NCBI GenBank assembly: GCA_001695595.3
Contig: MBPM02000032.1
Coordinates: 620,001-684,000 of the forward strand
Source: Plasmopara viticola
Lineage: Eukaryota; Oomycota; Peronosporomycetes; Peronosporales; Peronosporaceae
Direction of reading: 5' to 3'
DNA: 64,000 nucleotides
A program made the position numbers and the translations under genes. This document shows, piece by piece, positions 1-8,191 of this stretch; position 1 is the first letter of the stretch; each line of letters opens with the position of its first letter. A model generated the notes under the pieces. It worked only from the letters and a program-made list of their open reading frames with translations, was not told where the DNA came from and ran no database searches.

Positions 1-205
1 AGCCTTCACACCCGAGTGTGTGACCTACAAACTCGCGCCCGATTGGGTACTAAAAGGGTTGGGTGGGGTACGCCCCAATGACCGAAAAAGCCTCATAGTG
101 TAATAAGGGGTACGGATCCCGGTCCCAATATGGGTCGGATTGCTACCAGCATCCCGCGATAGAGACAGCTTAGTCCTAGCGCGTAAGTTTCGGTTGCTAA
201 AATTT
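1..205 (+). mobile_element. tRNA-derived SINE, 3' part (cut by window edge)
   Basis: This is the 3' body of the SINE found complete at 7015-7313. It begins inside the sequence after the B box and ends at a CTATAAGTGACTCTG motif (206-220), which is the 3' copy of the target-site duplication seen around the complete copies. The 5' half lies outside the window. Confidence 0.75.
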
Positions 206-220
206 CTATAAGTGACTCTG

Positions 221-848
221 GAAGCTTTTATACCGAAAAGAGAGGCGCACCAGAAGCGGTCAATGTCGAGTGTACTCGCGACTCCCGCTCGGCATTGACC
301 GCTTTAATTAAACGTAGAGCCGTGCTGAGACAATTGAAAAGATGAAAATTGTAGCTATTAATTTTCAGAGTGAAACCAGTATATCGAAGTAAAAAACGCG
401 CGGTTTTTATTTTCGTTTAGAGTATCATTTTTTCATTGCAATTATTCAAGTTTTTATGCAAAACAAAACAAAAGTCTTGCGACTTTAGCAAGATCACAAA
501 AATGTTTATGGCAATATTTTGAGATGGTCCAACAGATATTTTTTGAGACCGGTATAGAGCAGTCTGATGGACATGACGACGGGGCACATTGGATGTGCAA
601 GTTAGCATGAAGATTGAAGAGAAGGTAGACCATTATCAGTATGAATTAGGATGCACATCCCGCCCATTCGTTTAACCATCCCATATTTCATTTCAAGAGA
701 AAAAAATTAATTAGCCCTATATATCATTAATTTGGGATTTGATAAGCAGCCACCACTTTGCGTTAAATATGAATTGAATTGATTGACTTTTTGAGACTTC
801 TGATTAGCTGAACGCTTTGTTCTCGGTCGCCTGTCAAGCACGGCTAAG
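221..848. repeat. Inter-unit spacer repeat with conserved inverted repeat
   Basis: No gene is seen. The stretch recurs almost unchanged in front of every CFAP91-like pseudogene (7326-7766, 15302-15861, 20467-21021, 28126-28686, 35782-36341) and inverted at 50207-50760 and 55294-55921. It contains the inverted repeat at 255-303 and the motif ATGCACATCCCGCCCATTCG near 651-672. That motif also occurs inverted on the far side of the unit, so part of this spacer belongs to a dispersed repeat family of unknown type. Confidence 0.55.
255..303. repeat. Conserved 16-bp inverted repeat (hairpin)
   Basis: The arms AGCGGTCAATGTCGAG (255-270) and CTCGGCATTGACCGCT (288-303) pair over 16 positions with one G.T wobble and a 17-nt loop. 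The same structure is at 7360-7408 and 55839-55887 and in the other spacers. The 50.7-kb spacer keeps only one clear arm. Confidence 0.6.
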
Positions 849-3055
849 ATGCCAGCGCATCTACGTCCACTACTCATGCCTGATGAAGCTACGTTGAGAC
901 TGCAGCTTCGCTATCAAAGAATATCAGGACAAAGGGTGCACGTGACTCAAGAAAACGGACGCGAGTCAGCAGCAGGAGCTCACAGCCAAAGCCGCAAGCC
1001 GTGTCGTTGCCACATCCAGTATAGCACTTGCAATCACATGTTAAATACAAGTGGACGGAGAAATGGACAATGACTCAGGACTGGACAAGGCTTCAGCAGG
1101 ACACGCGTCAATTTCTGTCGGGCAGTGAAGTTGAGAATGATTGGTTGATCCCTCAACATGGGGTCGTGAAATGGTATGGAGCCAACGTGGTTGTTGTCAT
1201 CCATTGAGCAACGTTGTGCTGCGACAGCGAGATCGTTGATGACGCAAAGCTCACATCGATTGGAGCCGAGTCTAATACACCCATTGACCAAGGTGAGGCT
1301 CGCAGTATTAGACTTGTTCGCCATCTTTCGTGCTGGCACGGACGTGAGTTTACGAGGTAGACGTCTATCGTCTGCAGACAGACACTTCCGCAGACTCCTT
1401 TCAAGAATGGAAGTGACGAGCTCATTAGAACTTGAGCAAGTGACGCACATCTTGAAGAGCGTACAGTCGGACATGGTCATGCCAGCAGTTCAATGGCTTG
1501 GGTGGTTGTTGACAAAGACATGGCGTCTCCTCTTTGACGGTACGTAGTCTCCGCATCAAGTGCGTCGTGTACTCGAAGCGTCGGAAGGAGACGTAAGTGT
1601 CGTGTGTTTGCACCCACCCACAAGAGTCGTTTGGACTATTTCAAAGTGTACGAGGTCAATGGATATGCCACTCATTTGCTTGGTAAAGTCAAAGAAAAGG
1701 AAGGCGTCTGAGAATTCTTCCGTTCGATGACGGACCTTTTCGTTCTACGTCTTGGTCACTCGGATGTACGCTTTGGCGAGCCTGTTTCTTTCATTAAAAC
1801 ATCTTTACAAACAACCGACCGTGTAGTCAAAGAGATGCAACGTCGGGCACGGTAACGTCAAGTGCGATTGGGTCAGCATTACTGATTTAGATTTTTGTGC
1901 GTACACGATCGAAACAATGCTCAAGAGTCGTACAGTGTGGTTTGAGTTGACTAAGCGTGACACGCTTTTTAGACACGGTGTATACAGTCCCGACCTCTAG
2001 TGGCTCGTTCCGCAAAGGCTTCGATCGAGCATTTTCAAACACCAGCAAGTACATGCAGCATTAGCAACAACCCGAAGGCAACAGAGGGAAGTCAACTCGT
2101 AAGCGGTACCACTGATCGAATTTTTTGCGATAGAGACGCTTGCAGAAGTAAGCTATGCCCATGGACAGTTACTAATTGGGCAATTGGAGTTTATTCGTAT
2201 CGAACGCAATCGAAAGAAGCTTGCGCTTAGGCGTCACTGCCTATTGTGACCGACAAAGGCAGCTTTTTGTTACGTCAGGCCATGTGCGAAGCGCAGGAAC
2301 CCCGTGAGCGGGTAGATCGCGCATCGGAAATCGATGTATCCCACGCTTAACGGGTTGCTCTGCACGGAAAAGCGCTTGCAGCGCGCAAAAAGGAAAGTGC
2401 CTTTTTGTCAGACCCGCGGCTGCTTTGCAACAAGAGCGAGTGATGGCACTTCAAAACCTTACGAAGAAAGGAGCCCAACAATTATACGATCATGGATATG
2501 GGGCGTCAAAGCCAGAGCGAAAATGAGACATTATTGTCGAGTAGGTCGACTCTGGCTCGCAAGTGTCATGCGTGACGGTGAAGCTGGACAGCTTAACGTT
2601 TTGGAACAAGGAAGTATCGAAAAGCCACAGTTTCTGTATGTCGGGGCGGTACCAGCACGAATGCTGGTACCAGCTACGACAAAATACAAGCCTCGTGAAA
2701 AAGGTTTGTGGATAGAAGCTAAGCGGCTATTGAGGCGTACCTCGTCAAGATAGGCAAGGAGATTAAGGTTGACGCCGGTGATGCCACAAGTTTTGGAGCT
2801 CTTGCCCGAATTCACGAGAAAGTTGGCAGCACACGGTCAAGAAGCGCTCGCCAAAACCAGCCACCACGCCTACACCCGATTGTGTACCAGGCCGTGCCAA
2901 TGATGCCCTAGGAGAACAAAGTCGATAACGCAGTGCGCTTACTTTAGAGACTGATACACGTGGCCGTGTTGTGCACACCATTGTGTTTGAAAGTAAAGAG
3001 AGACGAACAGACCCGATTGCCGAGTGTTTGCACTGCAATGTCGCGAGTAGTTTGT
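849..3055 (+). pseudogene. CFAP91-like pseudogene, copy 1
   Basis: Remnant of a coiled-coil gene with many frameshifts and stops. It starts at an ATG giving MPAHLRPLLMPDEATLRLQL, conserved in copies 1-8. The first half (about 849-2100) is not recognised. The second half resembles the C-terminal part of CFAP91/MAATS1, an axonemal radial-spoke-associated protein. Fragments include LEFIRIERNRKK, a charged helix over the 2260-2480 region, PARMLVPATTKYKP (2650-2690) and GKERRTEL (around 2990), in the order expected for the family. This copy and copies 3 and 6 keep [12 protein letters not shown] but lack the following DAAQNCMEGE segment. It ends about 220 bp before the convergent effector's stop codon. 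The CFAP91 assignment is from remembered family motifs; the degeneracy is directly visible. Confidence 0.65.
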
Positions 3056-3277
3056 TTAAGACAAGATGAAAGGATATTTGGGACAGAGACCATTGCAGGC
3101 GTGTAACGAGAAGTGACTATGAGCAAGAAAATAGAAACATCACAAGAGAAGGCTTTTTCAATGGCACTGCCTAAATGACTGACATATCGTTACTGTATTC
3201 ATCAAGGCTTTAGTCTCTTCAGTCTTACAATACTAAACCTGCAACGGCTCAAACACGATCGCCAATAGAGGCAACTC

Positions 3278-4399
3278 CTAAGCTTGCTCGGCTGCCAACT
3301 TTTTCTTCAACATCGTCTCCAAATTCTCTGCCAGCTTCTTTTCGTCTTCACTTTTTGCTGTTCTGATAATATCCTCAATTACGTCTTTTTTGAAAAGGCC
3401 GACAAGGACCTGGGCGAGAGTCACGTCCTCTTTTGTTTTTTCCTGATACATTTTCGCGTACCTCGTCCATGATTCAAGCTCCAAGTTATTGAGAACATCA
3501 TAAGGGTTTTTGTCAAGCTTTAAAAAAATGAAAGCAAGCCTTGGCTTCAAATCGTAACTCAACCACTCCTTTTCTAACTCGAGCTGGAGGTTGGTCGCCA
3601 GCGTCACTGTATCCTCTGACTGTTTGGAGGCAATTAGTAGCGAAGATAGACTCTCGTCATCGAAAGCGTAAAGCAGCTGTTTGATGGGTGTCATTGACCT
3701 ACCAGGGTTGTACTCGCTCAAATAAGTATTCCAGATTCTATACTTACGACCGGTAAGCAAGATTGGGTGGCTCGGATCTGACTGCAAAAGGTTGTGAAGT
3801 TTTTTTGAAGAAACCGAGCGCTTTCTCCAATTTTTCATCTGCTCTTTCTGTAGTCTCGTGCCAAGAGCTCGAATTGAAGGATTCCATGACTTTTTTGCTC
3901 GTTCCAGCATCGTTGCCAACTTAGAATCATCAAATTGCTCCTCAAACTTTGCTAAAAGTGACACCTCCTCCCCGGGATGGGCCGAATTATAGCTGTCCAC
4001 GTACCTGACCCAAGCAGGAAACCTAACGTGCGACAAACTGTTCCCCTTGACCTGGTCGAGCTTTAGATTCGTGTAGACAATGGAAGGATGCACACTATTT
4101 CTCCTCCACCGACGTAACTTGAGCCAAAGCGGAGTGTGGCCTATCGGAGCCATCACCGCCTGCTTGCTCTTGGTCAGTAAAGGGAAAAGTTTTGGCCCCA
4201 AGCCGAAACCTTCGATATTAGGAGCCCTCTCTTCGTCTCTTGCGCTCGGCGGGTACGAGAGGAGGGTACCAGGTTGACTCGCAGTGGATGAAAAGTTCCC
4301 TGGGGGTGCGGGGGACGCAGTCGCATTCGCAGAAGCATCGGCTTGTGCGATAAGGAAGAAAAGAAAGAAGATTGTTTGAGCAAAGCAGCGAAGAAGCAT
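3278..4399 (-). CDS. Secreted dEER LWY effector, type A (copy 1)
   Basis: Predicted effector of 373 residues, delivered into plant cells by analogy with RxLR proteins. Residues 1-22 form a signal peptide (MLLRC, then a Phe/Leu-rich core, ending ADA). Next come an NAT glycosylation-type site, a Ser/Pro-rich linker and DEER at 55-58. The RxLR position reads GTLL. The rest is three consecutive LWY modules: a W-x2-Y-V-x2-YN element in module 1, WNTYLSEYN in module 2 and SWTRYAKMYQ in module 3, each followed by a Leu-rich helix pair. The start is taken at 4399, not the in-frame ATG at 4453, because the core promoter (4416-4429) lies between them. It is nearly identical to the copy at 18258 (two differences visible: F/S and N/D). 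No stop or frameshift is seen. The host target cannot be told from sequence. Confidence 0.85.
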   Translation of the reverse strand: MLLRCFAQTIFFLFFLIAQADASANATASPAPPGNFSSTASQPGTLLSYPPSARDEERAPNIEGFGLGPKLFPLLTKSKQAVMAPIGHTPLWLKLRRWRRNSVHPSIVYTNLKLDQVKGNSLSHVRFPAWVRYVDSYNSAHPGEEVSLLAKFEEQFDDSKLATMLERAKKSWNPSIRALGTRLQKEQMKNWRKRSVSSKKLHNLLQSDPSHPILLTGRKYRIWNTYLSEYNPGRSMTPIKQLLYAFDDESLSSLLIASKQSEDTVTLATNLQLELEKEWLSYDLKPRLAFIFLKLDKNPYDVLNNLELESWTRYAKMYQEKTKEDVTLAQVLVGLFKKDVIEDIIRTAKSEDEKKLAENLETMLKKKLAAEQA

Positions 4400-4415
4400 T
4401 TGTGAACTTGATGGC

Positions 4416-4429
4416 GAATTGAATAATGA
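4416..4429 (-). promoter_or_regulatory. Oomycete Inr+FPR core promoter of effector copy 1
   Basis: On the minus strand the sequence reads TCATTATTCAATTC. This fits the oomycete initiator (YTCATTYY) fused to the flanking promoter region (CAWTTY). It ends 16 bp upstream of the ATG at 4399 and lies downstream of the ATG at 4453. Confidence 0.7.
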
Positions 4430-4453
4430 AAGGAGAGGGCGAGTGGATTGCAT

Positions 4454-5173
4454 TCAAGTATCCGTTTGCGCATCATTGACTAAAAGGATCAGTCCGGGAG
4501 CCGTATGGAGGTACCATAAACGCCGCAGGGACTGATCTGTTCTTGAGTGCCGGTTCAGCAACCACACGACGATTTGTGGCTTGGCTACATTACAATAAGT
4601 TCCGAATCTGGCGTTAAGACTGAATTGCTGCTCGTTGCGAATTCGGTCCACGTAAAAAAACTCCAACTCTTGCATGATTTCATTAGTTTGATTGAAGCAC
4701 ATTTACTCGTCTATGATTTTGCTTACGGTTTTACGTCACTCTTTAACTTACAATAACAGAGATAAAGAATCGTAAAGCTGCGTGCCGGTATGATTTTAAT
4801 TCTTGGCCATCCGCGCACTTTTGTGTCCCAAAGCCAATCTGAGAAGATGGAGTAGGGGTGCTATAGAAGTGTGGGGTGGTTTTAGATGAAATTTTCCAAG
4901 TATGTCATTACATTTAATAATTTACAATTAATAGTAAGAACCCAAAAAATCCAGCCTGTTTTTTTTTGGATCGAAAAAAAACTCACCAATTATTGTTTCG
5001 ATATCATTGCTTCAAGTGGGAGCTGTAGGCCGGCTGATTACTTACGGGTACTCTGGTCGCCTCAGAAATCAGAGAATAAAAAACCAAGAGAATAAGGATG
5101 CGCATCCCGCCCATTCGGTCAAATACCCACCTTTGACTTAAAAAAAAAGTTAAATTAATCAGCCCATACGTAC
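4454..5173. other. Effector upstream region and dispersed repeat
   Basis: No gene is seen. The first 200 bp are the conserved upstream region of the effector family (near-identical at 12145, 19434, 24956, 32610 and 39914). From about 4750 the sequence belongs to a dispersed repeat also seen at 40200-40620, inverted at 45960-46260 and, more diverged, at about 60230-60370. Confidence 0.5.
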
Positions 5174-5380
5174 TCGGAGCTCAAACTATGGATGAGGTAC
5201 GCGAAAATGTATCAGGAAAAGACAGCAAAGGACGTGACGCTTGCCCAGACCATTGTAAACCTCTTCGAAACAGACATGATTGAGGCTACTATCAGAATAG
5301 TAAATACTAAAGATGAAAAGAAGCTGGCGGAGAATTTGGAGAAGAAGCTGGCGGACAAGTTGGCAGCCGCGCAAGCTTAG
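5174..5380 (+). pseudogene. 3' fragment of an LWY effector gene
   Basis: An open frame encodes ELKLWMRYAKMYQEKTAKDV and on to a stop after KLAAAQA. This is the last part of LWY module 3 and the C-terminus of the effector family. It is closest to the 56697 gene (NLFET) and the type A genes (LAAEQA ending). It has no start, signal peptide or promoter. It is on the opposite strand to its neighbour at 3278. The usual effector 3' flank follows up to about 5500, so the fragment was moved with its downstream DNA. Confidence 0.8.
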
Positions 5381-6523
5381 GATCTGCGTCTGTTGGTGAG
5401 TGTGTTTGAGTCGTGGCAGGTTCATATCATGACTTGATGAATCTAGTGGTGTTGCATGACTTAAGATAGAAAAGTACGATATGTCAGTCATTTAGGCAAT
5501 GCGAAAGGTGACAGTAAAAATCCTTCTCTTGTGGTATTTCTATATATTGTTGCAGCAAATCATATCGCTCTCTTTCTTTAACTTGCATCGCTTGCTCGAG
5601 TGCAGCACTCGACGTAGCTCTGCGACAATACGATTACTCCGTGCATCGATCGTGCTCGTGTGAATACGAGCACCGTTCGACCCAATCACCGATTTAAATT
5701 GCTTGGTATTGGATAGCGAGCTGAGTAGGGCAGAAGAAGGCGGGATAGTGCTGTTTCCACCGCCAGACAAACTCTGCAGTAGACAGACCCAAAGCTCGCA
5801 TTGTCGTCGTTCCATCCAGAGCAGACAAGAGAACATTCTTTACCAGCTACCCCAAAACAAAACGGTTGCTTGGTTTTATCGGGCTCTAAAACGCGTACAG
5901 ACAGCATGCCATCCTGCAACTTCATTTCTTCACGTAGCTTGTCAAAGTTGCTGCCTTTGTAGATTCGCAGCGTTGACCACTACTCTCCTGATGCTACGTT
6001 CGTTCTCTTAATCAGTACGAACTATCGTCATTTCCACCTTCACCTAAAAAACTCTAAAGTTGATTCATATTTTTGCAAACTAGACTCTTATTCATATACG
6101 CACATGACATTCGCCTGCTTGTAAAGCCAGCCACTGCGTACCAACTCTCGGTCAAACACGATCGACGACGAGCTTCCGGTTGATCTTTGCGTGTTGTTGT
6201 TCAATTAACCTAACATTGACTCTGTATCTACTTTAAAGTCTCTTGATCTGGTACGTAAACTGACTTGTCAATAGGGATATCTCGCCTAATCGAACCTCTC
6301 CACGAAACCTTTTTACTGCCCAAGTGTCGGTAGGTTTGTCCTGTGCGTCCTCTGCATCTCCTCTGCGTCCTCTGCGTCCTCTGCGTCCTCTGCGTCCTCT
6401 GCGTCCTCTGCATTTCCTCTGCGTCGTACTCACCAAGTACAAACTTGGCTTCAGCTCCTCCTTCTCCAAGTTTAGGTTTAGAAGTGGACTAAACTCCGTT
6501 AAGATTTCTACCGACAGGAACAT
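5381..6523 (-). other. Degenerate segment of unknown origin, inverted copy
   Basis: After about 150 bp of effector 3' flank, this stretch is the reverse complement (diverged) of 13372-14600. Read on the minus strand it holds interrupted coding-like pieces, for example a frame starting LSVEILTEFSPLLNLNLEK near 6510 and one with MLSVRVLEPDK near 5920. Stops and frame changes prevent any product. I do not recognise the family. At 6184-6204 it carries the uninterrupted version of the site that holds a LINE-derived element at 13656. Confidence 0.45.
6340..6426. repeat. 9-bp minisatellite (GCGTCCTCT)n
   Basis: About nine tandem copies of a 9-bp unit, with a few variants (GCATCTCCT). The homologous segments at 13480 and 26300 have only about two. 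The minus-strand arginine/glycine-rich reading frame through it is produced by the repeat. Confidence 0.85.
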
Positions 6524-6838
6524 GTTGGGGTGACGCCCTCCTTCCAAGCCCGGGGGCTAAATGCTCGCGCGCTTCGGGCAGGTGCTCTCGGGCATCTGCA
6601 GGTCTCTAACGAGTCTCAACCTCGATGCGACGGTCTCCAGCACCAGGCGCCACCTGGGCTCTTACCAAGTCAGAGCTAAGCAAAATAATGGAAGACCCTC
6701 ACGACCTCGGTGCTGGCTGCACTGCCCGCCGAACGAGACCCGACGTATGCGGACACCACTCTATGCCGTGGACTAGCCAGACTGAGCCTAGCACGTGCAT
6801 AACTTGGCAACGCGATAACGTAAAACATAACATTACAT
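6524..6838 (+). mobile_element. LINE-derived short non-autonomous element (copy 1)
   Basis: It begins GTTGGGGTGACGCCCTCC, passes through CTGGGCTCTTACCAAGTCAG and ends in the LINE 3' tail (GGCAACGCGATAACGTAA plus AACAT repeats). The pieces match the 5' end, a middle segment and the 3' end of the 1.15-kb LINE at 44717, with the intervening parts missing. Its 3' flank does not continue the 5' flank, so a deletion or rearrangement followed insertion. Confidence 0.7.
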
Positions 6839-7014
6839 ATCCACTGTCAAGTAGTTGCAACAGTACTTTGGCTTCTACAGCGCTCAACGTGACAACTTCT
6901 CAACACATTTAGCTATTAAAAAAACTTTTTTTGGCCACATTTACTTTGACTGCGTGCCGGAATGATCTTACTTTTTGGCCAACCGGCATTGAGTTTGTTC
7001 TTTAAGTGACTCTG

Positions 7015-7313
7015 ACCGACCCTGTGGCTCGAGCGGTTAGCCGTTCGACCCAGGACCGGGAGCTACCTGGTTCGATACCCATAGGATGTAGGTCACTAAA
7101 GTGGACGAGCCATCACACCCGAGTGTGTGACCTACTACTCGCGCCCGATTGGGTACTAAAAGGTCGGGTGGGGTGCGCCCCAATGACCGAAAAAGCCCCA
7201 TAGTGCAATGAGGGGTACAGAACCCGGTCCCAATATGGGTCGGATTGCTACCAGCATCCCGCGATAGAGACAGCTTAGTCCTAGCGCGTAAGTTCCGGAA
7301 GCTTAAATCTCTA
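7015..7313 (+). mobile_element. tRNA-derived SINE (copy 2, complete)
   Basis: Near the 5' end it has an A-box-like TGGCTCGAGCGGTTAG, resembling type II (Leu/Ser) tRNAs with one extra base. This is followed by a B box, GGTTCGATACC. TAAGTGACTCTG flanks it at 7003-7014 and 7314-7325. The spacer paralogue at 50787-50800 has a single, uninterrupted target site, which supports insertion by retroposition. It is not a functional tRNA: no acceptor stem closes around the boxes. Confidence 0.8.
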
Positions 7314-7325
7314 TAAGTGACTCTG

Positions 7326-7766
7326 GAAGCTTTTATACCGAAAAGAGAAGCGCACCAGAAGCGGTCAATGTCGAGTGTACTCGTGACCTACGCTCGGCAT
7401 TGATCGCTTTCAGCACATAGAGCCGTGCTGAGACAATAAAAGAGATGCAAATCGTAGCTATTAATTTTCAGAGAGAAACCAGATAAATCGAATTTAAAAA
7501 CGCGCGGTTTTTATTTTTATTTGAAGTATCACTTTTGACATTGCAATTATTCAATTTTAATGCAAAACAAAACAAAAATCTAGCACGATCACAAAAATGT
7601 TTATGGCAATTTTGAGACCGGGATAGAGCTGACGACGGGGCACATTGTGTGTGCAAGTTAGCATTAAGATTATTGAAGGCAGGCCATTTCAGTATGAATT
7701 AGGATGCACATCCCGCCCATTCTGTTAACCATCCAACATTTCATTTCAAAAAAGGAAGAAAGATTA
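7326..7766. repeat. Inter-unit spacer repeat
   Basis: Same spacer as 221-848, with the inverted repeat at 7360-7408 and the CCCGCCCATTC motif near 7711. No gene is seen. Confidence 0.5.
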
Positions 7767-7776
7767 GCCTCTATAT

Positions 7777-8078
7777 TGTATTGTATTGTATTACGTTATC
7801 GCGTTGCCAAGTTATGCACGTGCTAGGCTCTATGGCTAGTCCACGGCATAGAGTGGTGTCCGCATACGTCGAGTCTCATTCGGCGGGCAGTGCAGCCAGC
7901 ACCGAGGCCGTGAGGGTCTTCCATTATTTTGTGTACTTCTGACTTGGTAAGAGCCCAGGTGGCGCCCTAGTGCTGGAGACCGTCGCGTCGAGGGTGAGAC
8001 TCGTTAGAGACCTGCAGATGCCCGAGAGCACCTGCCCGAAGCGCGCGAGCATTAAGCCCCCGCGCTTCGAAGGAGGGC
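7777..8078 (-). mobile_element. LINE-derived short element (copy 2)
   Basis: Minus-strand copy of the family. Its (ATTGT)n tail is at the left, and its 5' end, truncated by about 12 bp relative to the longest copies, is at the right. It is flanked by GCCTCTATAT at 7767-7776 and 8079-8088. Paralogous spacers at 15750 and 20910 read straight through GCCTCTATATATATTAG without it, so it arrived after those units separated. Confidence 0.85.
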
Positions 8079-8191
8079 GCCTCTATATATATTAGTAATT
8101 TGGGATTTGATACGCAGGCACCAATTTACGTCAAATATGAATTGAATTGATTGACTTTTTACTGAACGCTTTATCCTCGATCGCCTGCTAA

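Noticed and set aside
221..848. LTR of a retrotransposon
   Set aside because: No TG...CA ends, primer-binding site or gag-pol sequence nearby. The inverted partner on the other side of the unit fits a dispersed repeat better.
4400..4453. Upstream ATG as effector start
   Set aside because: The core promoter lies after it. The extension is lost in copies 7 and 9, and the signal peptide starts at the next Met.
5703..6011. 102-residue plus-strand frame
   Set aside because: Opposite to the strand carrying the recurrent coding-like pieces, and not conserved in homologous segments.
6340..6426. CRISPR-like array
   Set aside because: The repeats are contiguous 9-mers without spacers, in a eukaryotic context.
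6233..6547. Arg/Gly-rich minus-strand frame resembling an RGG protein
   Set aside because: Produced by the 9-bp tandem repeat. Homologous segments without the repeat have no such protein.
7015..7313. Functional tRNA gene
   Set aside because: Only the A and B boxes fit. The cloverleaf does not close, the element is ~300 bp with target duplications, and it is repetitive.
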